Positions 8,326 to 17,285 of a stretch of 64,000 nucleotides of DNA are shown one piece after another. This DNA is from Pedobacter steynii (lineage in GTDB: Bacteria > Bacteroidota > Bacteroidia > Sphingobacteriales > Sphingobacteriaceae). The stretch's first letter is position 1. Each line of letters begins with the position of its first letter. The notes beneath the pieces are model-generated. The model had not been told where the DNA came from and ran no database searches. It saw only the letters and a program-made list of their open reading frames with translations. Both the position numbers and the translations under genes were made by a program. The stretch spans positions 4,650,001-4,714,000 of the forward strand of contig NZ_CP017141.1 of NCBI RefSeq assembly GCF_001721645.1. Direction: 5' to 3'.

Positions 8326-9123
8326 ATGAGTATGGAGAACAGAGTAAGCGCGACGCTTGAGAAAATTCAGAACAATATTGAGCCTTTAAGGCAGGAAATT
8401 ATTAACCATAAAGTATATTCAGTAATCAACGACCTGGAGGACCTCCGGATCTTTATGGAATATCATATTTATGCAGTATGGGACTTTATGTCCTTATTGA
8501 AAGCTTTACAAATTAACCTGACCTGTACCAGTATTCCTTGGTTTCCTGTTGGTTCAGGCAATATCAGGTCGCTGATCAATGAGATTGTGGCAGGAGAGGA
8601 ATCTGATGTGGATGCGCTTGGAAATAAGAAAAGCCATTTTGAAATGTACCTGGATGCAATGGAGCAATGTGGCGCGGATACCCAGGAAATTGTCCGGTTT
8701 ACGACTGCTTTGAAAAGTGGTTCAGATTTAAAAACGGCTTATCAGGCAGCAGGAACTCCTCAGGAAGCAATTGATTTTGTAAACTTTACTTTTGAAGTGA
8801 TCAATGAGGGGCAGCACCATGTACAGGCAAGTACTTTCACCTTCGGTAGGGAAGACCTGATTCCAAATATGTTTTTGTCTATAGTAAATGACCTGAATAA
8901 AAAGTTTCCTGATCAGATTTCCTTGTTTAAATATTATCTGGACAGGCATATTGAAGTAGACGGCGATCACCACAGTCACCTGGCACTGGAAATGACTGCA
9001 GACCTTTGCGGGGCAGATGAAGCCCGGTGGAAAGCAGCTGAAGAGATGAGCATGGAATCTTTAAGAAAAAGAATCCGGCTGTGGGATGGGGCTTACCATG
9101 CGATCCTTAAGCGTAAACACTAG
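8326..9123 (+). CDS. DUF3050 domain protein (heme-oxygenase-like fold)
   Basis: About 265 residues from ATG 8326; the open frame extends to 8302, but a -7 promoter box at 8311-8318 makes that start unlikely. The protein is mostly helical, with FMEYHIYAVWDFMSLLKALQ early on and a C-terminal HIEVDGDHHSHLALEM segment; the paired histidine/glutamate motifs match DUF3050. Such proteins have a heme-oxygenase-like/TenA-type fold and may bind a di-metal centre, but no activity has been fixed for this group as far as I know. It overlaps the end of the next gene by four bases, tail to tail. Confidence 0.8.
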   Translation: MSMENRVSATLEKIQNNIEPLRQEIINHKVYSVINDLEDLRIFMEYHIYAVWDFMSLLKALQINLTCTSIPWFPVGSGNIRSLINEIVAGEESDVDALGNKKSHFEMYLDAMEQCGADTQEIVRFTTALKSGSDLKTAYQAAGTPQEAIDFVNFTFEVINEGQHHVQASTFTFGREDLIPNMFLSIVNDLNKKFPDQISLFKYYLDRHIEVDGDHHSHLALEMTADLCGADEARWKAAEEMSMESLRKRIRLWDGAYHAILKRKH

Positions 9124-9656
9124 TTCATATGTATCGGAGGTAAGGAGTAATTGTCTGTCACCTTATCCATATATAATAGGTTGATGCCTCTGACTACAGA
9201 ATTGGCATTTTTTTGCGTGATGGGGATGGCTACGTGATAAATCTCTTCCGGGAAGTCATTCTCATCATGTGAAATGAAAACCAGACGGACCTGTTTTGAT
9301 TTGCCCGACTGATAAATGTTCTGCGCCTGTACCATCAGGCTTTTTCCGATTTTATTCGTCTGCGCAGCGGTCTTAAAGAAACCGTATTCATGCTGATAGC
9401 GAATAGACTTGGTATTGATGGTGAGGTGCTCTTTGCCATAAAAATTCCATAAAGAATACCTGATCAGAAATAATAAGATCAGCAGGGAAACAATAGCCAG
9501 TGCGGGAATTCCTTCTGTTACTGCCATAATCGCGATGCCGGCAACCGCCAGGTTCAAAAAAATGAGGATCAGTTTCCCAAACAAATGGGTTTTTAAAGTG
9601 AGGGTGATAAAAAGGCAGATCCCATCGGAATCTATCATGAAGCCATTATCCTTCAT
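9120..9656 (-). CDS. Membrane protein with two helices, PH-like domain possible
   Basis: A 178-residue protein (ATG 9656; ATG 9638 is possible). Two membrane helices lie at about residues 26-46 and 48-68, followed by a soluble domain of mainly beta strands (HLTINTKSIRYQHEYGFF, then VRLVFISHDENDFPEEIYHV) and a final helix. That layout resembles bacterial PH-like membrane proteins, but I do not recognise a specific family. It has no obvious partner: it converges on the DUF3050 gene and is divergent from the blaI operon, 256 bases away. The gap between holds A/T-rich sequence and the blaI promoter only. Confidence 0.6.
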   Translation of the reverse strand: MKDNGFMIDSDGICLFITLTLKTHLFGKLILIFLNLAVAGIAIMAVTEGIPALAIVSLLILLFLIRYSLWNFYGKEHLTINTKSIRYQHEYGFFKTAAQTNKIGKSLMVQAQNIYQSGKSKQVRLVFISHDENDFPEEIYHVAIPITQKNANSVVRGINLLYMDKVTDNYSLPPIHMN

Positions 9657-9878
9657 AAATGCATTGATAATTATATCGAAAGATAAACATAAAAATCATT
9701 ATGTTTTCGGTAATAATTTTGATATAATAATTGTATTGTGTTTTTAACAAGTAAATTTCTGTAAAAATATCGCCTGTATTAATATTTGTTAATCTTCTGG
9801 TAACGCCGTGTTCATCTCTATGATAAGGGGATTGTGGCGGGAACCATCGATGAAAAATAAAAATAATTAACCTAAGTA

Positions 9879-9908
9879 TTGTTTCGTACGAAAAATTTAC
9901 TACCTTTA
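9879..9908 (+). promoter_or_regulatory. blaI promoter with 12-bp palindromic operator in the spacer
   Basis: TTG at 9879-9881 and TACCTTTA at 9901-9908 form a -33/-7 pair with 19 bases between. The first 12 spacer bases, TTTCGTACGAAA (9882-9893), are a perfect palindrome, exactly where a BlaI-type repressor would block RNA polymerase. The -7 box ends only 4 bases before the ATG at 9913, so the message is probably leaderless or nearly so. Confidence 0.5.
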
Positions 9909-9912
9909 GATT

Positions 9913-10311
9913 ATGAAAGGAAATACAACTGAAAATAACAGACAAATAGAACCGACTAAGGCAGAGCTGGAGATTTTACAGGTATTGTGGGAGCAGGGGC
10001 CGTTAACGGTTCGTCTCGTGAATGATAAACTAAACGAGAACAGGGAAGTTAATTATACGACGACTTTGAAACTCATGCAGATTATGGCGGACAAAGGTAT
10101 TCTGACCCGTGATGAAAGTCAGATGAAACACATTTATCACGTGGCTGAAAAGGAACAGACCACAAAAGACTTTTTACTGGAAAAATTTATAGATACCATG
10201 TATAATGGTTCTGCCAGTAAACTGATGATGCAGCTGATGGGCAATAAGAAAACTTCAAAAGAAGATCTGGAAACCATCAAAGAACTGTTAAGTAAACTGG
10301 AGCAAAAATAA
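9913..10311 (+). CDS. BlaI/MecI/CopY-family repressor
   Basis: A 132-residue winged-helix repressor: EPTKAELEILQVLWEQGPL is the family's N-terminal signature, VNYTTTLKLMQIMADKGIL holds the recognition helix and following helix, and the wing is MKHIYHVAEKE. The C-terminal half is the dimerisation region that M56/BlaR1 proteases cleave or act through. The next gene, 24 bases downstream, encodes the M56 partner. The repressor likely controls its own operon through the palindrome at 9882-9893. The ligand or stress sensed is not known. Confidence 0.93.
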   Translation: MKGNTTENNRQIEPTKAELEILQVLWEQGPLTVRLVNDKLNENREVNYTTTLKLMQIMADKGILTRDESQMKHIYHVAEKEQTTKDFLLEKFIDTMYNGSASKLMMQLMGNKKTSKEDLETIKELLSKLEQK

Positions 10312-10335
10312 TTCATCTCTTAAAGAACCACAGAA

Positions 10336-12102
10336 ATGGAAACGATCATTTTTAAAACCTTATTACATTCCCTTTGGCAAGGGCTTATTCTTGCCCTGAT
10401 CACTGCAATGATATTGATATTTACGGGCAGGCTCGGTGCAAGGTTGCGGTATAATTTACTGATTTCAGCATTGATGTTATTCACTGTAGGGATCTGTGCA
10501 TCTTTTGCTTATGAATGGCAGCAGTTTTCGGAACGCGATTTTAACAGCGGGCAAGTTGTTGCTTCGCAGTTACAACTAGCTGCAACCGGACAGAACATCA
10601 CTAGGGCAGGGGCCGAGGCCCCAACTGCGATGATTCAGCAGTGGCTCCAGCATTTTAATGGTTATGCACCTACCATTGTGTTGATCTGGTTTCTGGTGAT
10701 CTGCGCCAGAAGTATCCAGCTTTTTGCCGGCTTGTACAGCATCAAAAGAATCAGAAATACACAGATTAGTCCAGCGGGAACATATTGGGAAGACCGGGTG
10801 AAAGCGCTTGCGCTTCAGTTTGGGATTAGTCAGGTGGTTCAGATTGTTCAGTCCGGAATTGTAAAGGTACCCATGGTTGTCGGGCATCTCAAACCATTAA
10901 TCCTGATTCCGGTGGGGCTGATTAACGGTCTGTCTGCAAAAGAAGTGGAAGCAATCATCTGCCATGAACTGGCTCATATCAAAAGGAGAGATTACCTGGT
11001 TAATATTTTACAAAGCCTGATGGAAATTGTTTTCTTCTTTAATCCTGCTGTATTGTGGATCAGTAAACTGATCCGGGAAGAAAGGGAAAGCTGCTGTGAT
11101 GAGATGACAATTTCAAACACGAATGATAAAGTGAATTATATCAGTGCTTTGATTTCCTGTCAGGAGTTCCAGGGAGAGAACCCGCAATATGCAATGGCGG
11201 TTTCCGGATCTGATAACCAGCTGGTACAGCGGGTGAAAAGAATGGTTTCAAATGATAGCCCTGGTTTAAATAAAATTGAAAAAGGCATCCTGGCAGTCGG
11301 GCTTGTTGCGGCAGTTACTTTAACTGCTGCATTTTCAGGGGCCAGCCATACGCTGAAGGAGTCGAAAAATAATGTTGCCCTGCAGGATACACTGCGAATT
11401 AAGAAAAAACTTAGTAATTCAAGGATACAGACAAGCACCAGCACCAGGGTGGAAGAACACCTGACCGAAAAAATACTTGAAGATAAACAAGCTTCATTGC
11501 GCGACCGGGAGGCGAGCCTGCGTGACCAGCAGGCTAAGGTAGATGACCAGAACGCCGCTTTAAATGACCGGAAGGCATCTGAAAATGACCGTTTAAAGAG
11601 CGCACAGGATGAACGCTTAACGGAAAATGAAAGGCTGAAATCAGAACAGGATTGTTTAAAATCAGAACAAGATCGTCTAAAAGAAGAACAAGACCGTTTG
11701 AAAATGGAAGTCGATGTTAAGCTTGACCTGGAGAACAAAAAACAAATGTCTGATGACAGGGAAGTTGCCAGGACCAGGAGTACGACCAGTACTTCTACAA
11801 CAAGAACGACAACTAAAGAGCGTGAAAATCAGACTAAAAACAGGAAAGTGACTGTAAAGACCGGAATCACGGCCGATTATCTGAACAAAGGGGAATTTGA
11901 CGACAATACCTCCGACTACATTACAGATGATTTGCTTAAAGATGGCCTGATCTGGAAAAATGAAAAGCTTTCTTTTAAAATCGATAAGAATGAGTTTATG
12001 GTGAATGGTAAAGCTTTGCCGGAAAGTACCCATAAGAAGTATGCAAAGAAATACCTGAAACGTCCGGATTGGATTCTGGTTTATAACTATGAGGTTCAGT
12101 AA
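10336..12102 (+). CDS. M56 (BlaR1-like) metallopeptidase with long coiled-coil extension
   Basis: A 588-residue membrane protein. Three or four N-terminal helices (about residues 5-135) surround the M56 zinc protease domain with HELAH (His210, Glu211, His214) and a second-metal-ligand region REERESCCDE. A membrane helix near 312-334 is followed by a periplasmic part: about 90 residues of charged seven-residue repeats (DREASLRDQQAKVDDQ and DRLKSEQDCLKSEQ are examples) predicted as a coiled coil, then a Thr/Ser/Arg-rich linker and a small C-terminal globular domain. It carries no penicillin-binding sensor. It should sense an envelope signal and inactivate the BlaI repressor. It is followed 47 bases on by a beta-barrel receptor gene. 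Confidence 0.88.
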   Translation: METIIFKTLLHSLWQGLILALITAMILIFTGRLGARLRYNLLISALMLFTVGICASFAYEWQQFSERDFNSGQVVASQLQLAATGQNITRAGAEAPTAMIQQWLQHFNGYAPTIVLIWFLVICARSIQLFAGLYSIKRIRNTQISPAGTYWEDRVKALALQFGISQVVQIVQSGIVKVPMVVGHLKPLILIPVGLINGLSAKEVEAIICHELAHIKRRDYLVNILQSLMEIVFFFNPAVLWISKLIREERESCCDEMTISNTNDKVNYISALISCQEFQGENPQYAMAVSGSDNQLVQRVKRMVSNDSPGLNKIEKGILAVGLVAAVTLTAAFSGASHTLKESKNNVALQDTLRIKKKLSNSRIQTSTSTRVEEHLTEKILEDKQASLRDREASLRDQQAKVDDQNAALNDRKASENDRLKSAQDERLTENERLKSEQDCLKSEQDRLKEEQDRLKMEVDVKLDLENKKQMSDDREVARTRSTTSTSTTRTTTKERENQTKNRKVTVKTGITADYLNKGEFDDNTSDYITDDLLKDGLIWKNEKLSFKIDKNEFMVNGKALPESTHKKYAKKYLKRPDWILVYNYEVQ

Positions 12103-12149
12103 ACCAGAGCTTTTTAACCTTATTTCACGCACCTCCTAAATTAAATTGA

Positions 12150-14627
12150 ATGAAACTATTTATAGCGGCTGTTTTAGTCGCATGGGCAAGTATTGTCTCT
12201 AATTTTACCTTTGCCCAGTCGTCTGCAGGACCTGGAAACCCCGGCAAAGGGCAGATTTCCGGTACGGTATTAAATGAATTAAAACAGGCTTTTGATCTTG
12301 CTACTGTGGCTTTATTCAGGGTTCAGGACAGCGCGTTATTAAAAAGTAGTTTCACCGAGCAGGATGGTAAATTTGTTTTCGAGCAGTTGAAAGAGGGGGA
12401 TTACCGAATAAAAATATCTGCAATGGGGTATCAGAATTACCAAAGTGCGGTATTGCATATCAGTGCCTCAAATCCCGAATTAAGGCTGGCTGATATCAGC
12501 ATGCTTTCTGCGACGAAAAACCTGAAGGAAGTATCTATTGTCGGCCAGAAAGCATTTGTAGAACGAAAGATCGATCGGACGGTGGTTAACGTGGACGCCT
12601 TAATTGCCAATGCAGGAACTACTGCGATGGATGTGCTGGAAAAGTCTCCTGGGGTATCGGTAGATCAGAATGGGGCCATCAGTTTAAAAGGAAAACAAGG
12701 GGTTACCATATTTATCGACGATAAACCGACCTATTTGTCGGGCGCTGATCTGGAAAGTTATTTGCGCGCTTTACCTTCAGCCTCGCTGGATCAGATAGAG
12801 CTCATGACCAATCCTCCGGCCAGATATGATGCTGCAGGAAAAGGAGGGGTGATCAATATCAAAACCAAGAAGAGCAATTCAAGAGGGTTTAACGGAGGCC
12901 TGAACCTGGCCTATACTCAGGGAGAACTGGCCCGGACCAACAACAGCTTTAACCTGAATTACCGCCACAATAAGCTGAACTTTTTTGGCGTCCTGAGTCA
13001 CACCTATCAAAATAATTTTACAGATCTGGATTTATTTAGAAAGTATCAGAATGAAGATGGAAGTACCAAATCTTATTTTGAACAAAATAGTTATATCCGC
13101 AGGAAAGGGACTGGTTTTAATGGTAAGGTAGGAATGGATTATTACCAGACGGAAAAAACAACCTGGGGACTGGTGCTAACCGGTATGCACAGGTCATCAC
13201 CGGAAACAAATAACAATGTCAGCAACCTTTTAAATGCCCAAAGGGGACTGGATTCAATTGTAAAGGCGCTGACAAAAGAGAAAGAAACGTTTAAAAATCT
13301 TGGTGTGAACGCGAATTACCGCCATCAGTTTGATAAAAAAGGACAACAGCTGACAGTAGATGCGGATTATCTGATTTACAGGACCGGGAATGATCAGGTG
13401 ATCAATAACTCTTCTTACCTGCCTGATCAGAGTTTGAAATCGGAAGATATCCTGACGGGAAAACTGCCTTCAGACATTAAGATTTATACCCTGAAAGCCG
13501 ATTATAGTAAACCTTTTGAAAACAACTGGAAAATGGAGCTTGGGGCTAAAACCAGTTATACCAAGACAGATAATGTTGGAGCGTACAGTTATACCATTAA
13601 TCAGGTCACCAAACCTGATTATGAAAAGAGTAACCATTTTATTTACAAGGAAAACATCAATTCAGGCTACCTGAACATGAATAAAGAAGCCGGGAAATGG
13701 TCTTTTCAGATGGGACTTCGTCTGGAGCATACCAGTTCTGATGGACATCAGATGGGAAATCCGGTAAAGCCCGACTCGGCCTTCAACAGAAGTTATACCA
13801 ACTTATTTCCTACGGTTTACCTTTCGTATAAACTGGATACCGCTGGAAATAACCAGCTCGGTTTAAATTATGGCAGGAGGGTAGATCGTCCTTACTTTCA
13901 ACAATTGAATCCTTTTGTTTCTCCTTTGGATAAGTTTACCTATTACCTGGGAAATCCTTTCCTGAATCCTTCATTTACACATAGTATTGAGCTTTCCCAT
14001 ACTTTTAAGAATAAAGTCACCACGACGCTTAGCTATAGCGATACGAAGGATGAAGTGAATGAAACCATTGAAATTAAAGACGGACTTTACTATAGCAGAC
14101 CGGGTAACATTGGTCGTAAGATTGTTAAAAGCATGAGTGTGAATGCGGGTCTTGACCTGGCGTCATGGTTGACCTGGCAGTTTTATGGAGAACTGACCAA
14201 TTTAAATTCAAAGAGTAATGATTTTTATAATGGGGTATTGAATAGTAAAGGGACGTTTTTCTTTACAACCAATACCTTTCAATTCAAGCTGAGCCCAAGC
14301 TGGACCACAGAACTTGGTGGCATGTACCGGACAAAGATCAATGATGCCCAGTTTACCATTGGTAAACTTTATGCGATGAGTATAGGGGTACAAAAGAAGC
14401 TGTCTCCAAGTACGACACTGAAGCTAAATGCCAGTGATATCTTTTATACCAGGATCATCAACGGACAGATCAATAACCTGGCCCTGACTACAGCAGGCTG
14501 GCGTAACCGTTCTGATTCCAGGAATGTGCTGTTGAGTTTAAGTTATCGTTTTGGTAAGACCTTCTCTGATCTTAGGAAACACAATCAGACAGGAGCAGAA
14601 AGTGAGAAAAATCGGGTGAACAATTAA
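12150..14627 (+). CDS. Outer-membrane beta-barrel (TonB receptor-like) protein
   Basis: An 825-residue outer-membrane protein with a signal peptide (cleavage near FAQSSAG). An N-terminal carboxypeptidase-regulatory-like beta-sandwich (about residues 35-120) is followed by a plug-like region (TAMDVLEKSPGVSVDQNG, IFIDDKP, ARYDAAGKGGVINI) and a barrel of the OMP_b-brl_3 type ending in LSLSYRFGKTF. No TonB box is obvious. Unlike SusC there is no SusD partner. It is the third gene after blaI and the M56 gene with a short gap, so the three are probably one operon. Its stop overlaps the HxlR gene's stop on the other strand. Substrate unknown. Confidence 0.85.
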   Translation: MKLFIAAVLVAWASIVSNFTFAQSSAGPGNPGKGQISGTVLNELKQAFDLATVALFRVQDSALLKSSFTEQDGKFVFEQLKEGDYRIKISAMGYQNYQSAVLHISASNPELRLADISMLSATKNLKEVSIVGQKAFVERKIDRTVVNVDALIANAGTTAMDVLEKSPGVSVDQNGAISLKGKQGVTIFIDDKPTYLSGADLESYLRALPSASLDQIELMTNPPARYDAAGKGGVINIKTKKSNSRGFNGGLNLAYTQGELARTNNSFNLNYRHNKLNFFGVLSHTYQNNFTDLDLFRKYQNEDGSTKSYFEQNSYIRRKGTGFNGKVGMDYYQTEKTTWGLVLTGMHRSSPETNNNVSNLLNAQRGLDSIVKALTKEKETFKNLGVNANYRHQFDKKGQQLTVDADYLIYRTGNDQVINNSSYLPDQSLKSEDILTGKLPSDIKIYTLKADYSKPFENNWKMELGAKTSYTKTDNVGAYSYTINQVTKPDYEKSNHFIYKENINSGYLNMNKEAGKWSFQMGLRLEHTSSDGHQMGNPVKPDSAFNRSYTNLFPTVYLSYKLDTAGNNQLGLNYGRRVDRPYFQQLNPFVSPLDKFTYYLGNPFLNPSFTHSIELSHTFKNKVTTTLSYSDTKDEVNETIEIKDGLYYSRPGNIGRKIVKSMSVNAGLDLASWLTWQFYGELTNLNSKSNDFYNGVLNSKGTFFFTTNTFQFKLSPSWTTELGGMYRTKINDAQFTIGKLYAMSIGVQKKLSPSTTLKLNASDIFYTRIINGQINNLALTTAGWRNRSDSRNVLLSLSYRFGKTFSDLRKHNQTGAESEKNRVNN

Positions 14628-14983
14628 ACTCGTGTTTTACGGTGTCTCGCTCCCCAGTCACAGAGCTTTTTCCATATCGGGATGAGCTCTGTTGCTATTT
14701 CCGTCAATTCGTATTCTACTTTTGGAGGAACTTCAGCGTATACAGTCCTGCAGATCAGCCCATCATTTTCCAGCTCTCTCAATTGCAAGGTGAGCATACG
14801 CTCGGTAATGTTGGGCATGGCTTTCCTGATTTCGCTAAACCTTAGTTTTTCCTTTTCCAGATTAATCAGGATCAGGAGCTTCCACCGGCCGCCAACCATA
14901 GCGATCGCATAACTGAGGTCATTGCCATCAACGATGCACTTCCTGTTCACATTATTGGTCGAATTTTCCTTTCTTTCTGCCAT
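14624..14983 (-). CDS. HxlR-family transcriptional regulator
   Basis: A 119-residue winged-helix protein with the family core: DLSYAIAMVGGRWKLLILI, then FSEIRKAMPNITERMLTLQL (recognition helix), LENDGLICRTVYAEVPPKVE (wing) and YELTEIATELIPIW. The Cys at the N-terminus (NRKCIVDG) sits where many HxlR members have their sensing cysteine. It is divergent from an MFS transporter gene, the usual arrangement for control of a drug or metabolite exporter. Overlaps the receptor gene by four bases, tail to tail. Confidence 0.92.
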   Translation of the reverse strand: MAERKENSTNNVNRKCIVDGNDLSYAIAMVGGRWKLLILINLEKEKLRFSEIRKAMPNITERMLTLQLRELENDGLICRTVYAEVPPKVEYELTEIATELIPIWKKLCDWGARHRKTRV

Positions 14984-15005
14984 TACTTACATTTTTGTTA
15001 GTTCC

Positions 15006-15055
15006 GTACAATGGGCGGTACCGGGGGCAAATCTAAGGCTTACCTTTTACTTTTG
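15006..15055 (+). promoter_or_regulatory. MFS gene promoter with possible HxlR operator
   Basis: TACTTTTG at 15048-15055 is an exact TAnnTTTG -7 box 19 bases before the MFS start codon. Upstream, two GTAC tetramers at 15006-15009 and 15018-15021 are separated by 8 bases with partly symmetric flanks (CCGTAC and GTACCG), a weak candidate for the HxlR site. Confidence 0.35.
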
Positions 15056-15074
15056 CCGCTCATATTACAGTCAA

Positions 15075-16241
15075 ATGAAGAAAATTGCATATATCGGATG
15101 CCTTGGATTAATCGGGATTATTACCACGGAACTGGGGGTTATAGGGATTTTACCTCAGGTAGCAACACATTATCAGATCAGTATTGACAAAGCGGGGGTG
15201 CTTCTTAGTGCTTTCGCCCTGGTTATCGCATTAACAGGGCCATTTATGACTCTTTTTTCTTCCGGGTTTGACCGCAAAAAGATCATGATGCTGAGTATCG
15301 CTGTTTTTTTATTTACAGGTGTAGTATCTTCATTAGCACCACCTTTCTGGCTATTAATGCTGGTTCGTTTATTACCGGCTTTTTTACAGCCGGTTTACAT
15401 TTCTACTGCCATTGCTGCGGCTCTTGTGCAGGCCGACAAGAAGAAAGAGCACCAATTAATGGGAATTGTGCTGGGTGGAATTGCGATTGCGATGGTGACG
15501 ACAGTTCCTTTTGCCACTTATGTAGCCAGTATGTTCAATTGGCAGGCGGCTTTTGTTGTCCAGGCGATGGTAAGTGCGCTGGCACTTCTTGCTATATTTA
15601 AAGGAATGCCTGCGATGCCTGTCCGGGAAAAAAAATCTTATGGTACTCAATTGAAAATTCTGAAAAACCCGGTTTTCCTGCTCAGTGCGGTAATGAATTT
15701 CCTGATGGTGGCAGCCTGGTTTTCCACCTATAGCTATTTTGCGGATTATCTTGGAAAGGTAAAAGGAATGGACACACAAATGATCAGTTATATGTTATTC
15801 CTTTTTGGCATTACAGGTGTCTTTGCCAACTGGTTGTCGGGGAAGATGCTCAGTGTCAGTATTCCCGGAACTACAGCCTTCTTTCTGGCGGGAACTGTGC
15901 TCGTCCCTTTTATGCTGGAGTATTCCGGAGGAAACAACTGGAACACCATCCTGGTGATCGCAATCTGGGGTTTTCTATATGCGCCATCTTTTCTCAATGC
16001 TTCTGCTTATCTGATTTCTGCGGCGCCACATGCCCTGGAATTTGCCAATAGCCTGTCTACCTCCTTTGGGAATCTGGGGGTGTCTGTGGGAACGATGGTC
16101 AGTGGCTGGGTCATTGCAGATATGGGGGTGAAACAAAGTCCCTGGGTTGGATTGTGCTTTGGCCTGCTGGCTTTACTAATGATAGCCTGGAGAACAATAC
16201 TGGAACGTAAAAAAGAAGGATATACTGCCTGCATGGATTAG
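15075..16241 (+). CDS. MFS transporter (AraJ/YdhP-like)
   Basis: About 388 residues from ATG 15075. The frame is open back to 14922, but that part overlaps the divergent HxlR gene and its promoter region, and the true protein starts MKKIAYIGCLGLIG with the first helix. Twelve hydrophobic segments are visible; the loop after helix 2 carries GFDRKKIMM, equivalent to the MFS 'GxxxDRxGRR' motif. These proton-driven exporters handle drugs, sugars or purine compounds. The substrate is unknown; control by the adjacent HxlR protein is inferred from the divergent arrangement. Confidence 0.88.
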   Translation: MKKIAYIGCLGLIGIITTELGVIGILPQVATHYQISIDKAGVLLSAFALVIALTGPFMTLFSSGFDRKKIMMLSIAVFLFTGVVSSLAPPFWLLMLVRLLPAFLQPVYISTAIAAALVQADKKKEHQLMGIVLGGIAIAMVTTVPFATYVASMFNWQAAFVVQAMVSALALLAIFKGMPAMPVREKKSYGTQLKILKNPVFLLSAVMNFLMVAAWFSTYSYFADYLGKVKGMDTQMISYMLFLFGITGVFANWLSGKMLSVSIPGTTAFFLAGTVLVPFMLEYSGGNNWNTILVIAIWGFLYAPSFLNASAYLISAAPHALEFANSLSTSFGNLGVSVGTMVSGWVIADMGVKQSPWVGLCFGLLALLMIAWRTILERKKEGYTACMD

Positions 16242-16294
16242 ATTCTAAGTTTTTTTCTCATATTAGCGAGCAGTAACTGATACCCGATTTTTAT

Positions 16295-16690
16295 ATGAAT
16301 TCACTGAACAATACCTCATTTTTTAAACGACAAGAAGAAGAAGCAATCCGCCTGTCCAGGATGGATTCAAATATGGCGATTTCTAATCAGGACGTAGCCG
16401 GAGTAGCCAAATACTGGATGGAAGATATTGTAGTGATCTCCGGCGAAGGGGGGCAGTATTCCGGTAAAGCGAAACTGCTGAAAGTATGGAAAGATATGTT
16501 TTCTAAAAAATCTCCTTCATTTGAGCGTTTACCCAGCGCAATTGTGATCGGCGATAGCGGGATTCTGGCCTGGGAAAGTGGGAGCTGGAGTTATAAAACT
16601 GAGCCATTCAGAGGAAATTACTCCGCCATGTGGAGAAAAATTAATGGGGTATGGATGACTCAGTCGGAGTTGTTCGTTTCTTTGGATTAA
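16295..16690 (+). CDS. SnoaL/DUF4440-like protein (NTF2 fold)
   Basis: A 131-residue cytoplasmic protein with no signal peptide. The family layout is visible: an N-terminal helix (EEEAIRLSRMDSNMAIS), VAKYWMEDIVVISGEGGQYSG, a middle KAKLLKVWKDMF helix and a C-terminal GNYSAMWRKINGVWMTQSELF strand pair (split AMWRKINGVWM). Members of this fold include isomerases and hydrolases, but most DUF4440 proteins are uncharacterised. It overlaps the GNAT gene's stop by four bases, tail to tail. Confidence 0.7.
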   Translation: MNSLNNTSFFKRQEEEAIRLSRMDSNMAISNQDVAGVAKYWMEDIVVISGEGGQYSGKAKLLKVWKDMFSKKSPSFERLPSAIVIGDSGILAWESGSWSYKTEPFRGNYSAMWRKINGVWMTQSELFVSLD

Positions 16691-17172
16691 TCCAGCTTTT
16701 TAAGCATCCAGATATTACAGGTATAATGGCCGGAGTTTCCCAAAGCAGTATCTAATGTTTTGAACCCGGCCTTTTCATACATCGTCAATGCCTGCGCAAG
16801 TTGGGGGAGGGTTTCCAGATACAATTGGGAATAACCCATAGCTTTAGCTGACTCAAAACATTTCTCTAATAGTTGTTTACCGATTCCTTTACCTCTGGAA
16901 CTTTCAGAAAGGTATAGCTTAACCAGTTCGGCACAACCCTCCGGCAGGCGTTCTGTTGGATATATGCCACTTCCTCCAAGTAATTTGCCGTTTTCTTCCG
17001 CTACAAAATAGGTGCTTCCCGGTGTTTGAAACAAGGTGTGTAAATCGTCTGTGGTCGGATCAGCATGAGCAGTTCCTGCCTTGGGAACATTAAACTCTTC
17101 TAATGAGGTGCGGATAATTTTAGCAAGCTGTTCATTATCCTCCGGGAGGATGGTTCTGAATGTAATTGACAT
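16687..17172 (-). CDS. GNAT-family N-acetyltransferase
   Basis: A 161-residue GNAT enzyme. The acetyl-CoA pyrophosphate-binding loop RGKGIGKQLLEKC (motif A, around residue 92) follows the LVKLYLSESS strand, and motif B (LYLETLPQLAQALTMYEKAGF) is complete. It transfers an acetyl group from acetyl-CoA to an amine of unknown identity. The group with an N-terminal 'FRTILPEDNEQLAKIIR' start is common in Bacteroidota. It stands alone between the DUF4440 gene and a DinB gene. Confidence 0.88.
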   Translation of the reverse strand: MSITFRTILPEDNEQLAKIIRTSLEEFNVPKAGTAHADPTTDDLHTLFQTPGSTYFVAEENGKLLGGSGIYPTERLPEGCAELVKLYLSESSRGKGIGKQLLEKCFESAKAMGYSQLYLETLPQLAQALTMYEKAGFKTLDTALGNSGHYTCNIWMLKKLD

Positions 17173-17285
17173 CTGATAAAATTAGAGAAATGAAGAGGTA
17201 ATTTATAATAAAATAATTTGTTTTTTAGGCTGCCATAGGGTTGTCAGTGTCGGTGCTGAAATTTGATTCATAAACATTTAAAGAA

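Noticed and set aside
11480..11730. Apparent tandem DNA repeats in the M56 gene
   Set aside because: They follow from the seven-residue coiled-coil repeat of the protein; the DNA copies are imperfect and do not form a separate element.
14922..15074. N-terminal extension of the MFS gene
   Set aside because: It overlaps the divergent HxlR coding sequence and the MFS promoter; the first helix starts at ATG 15075.
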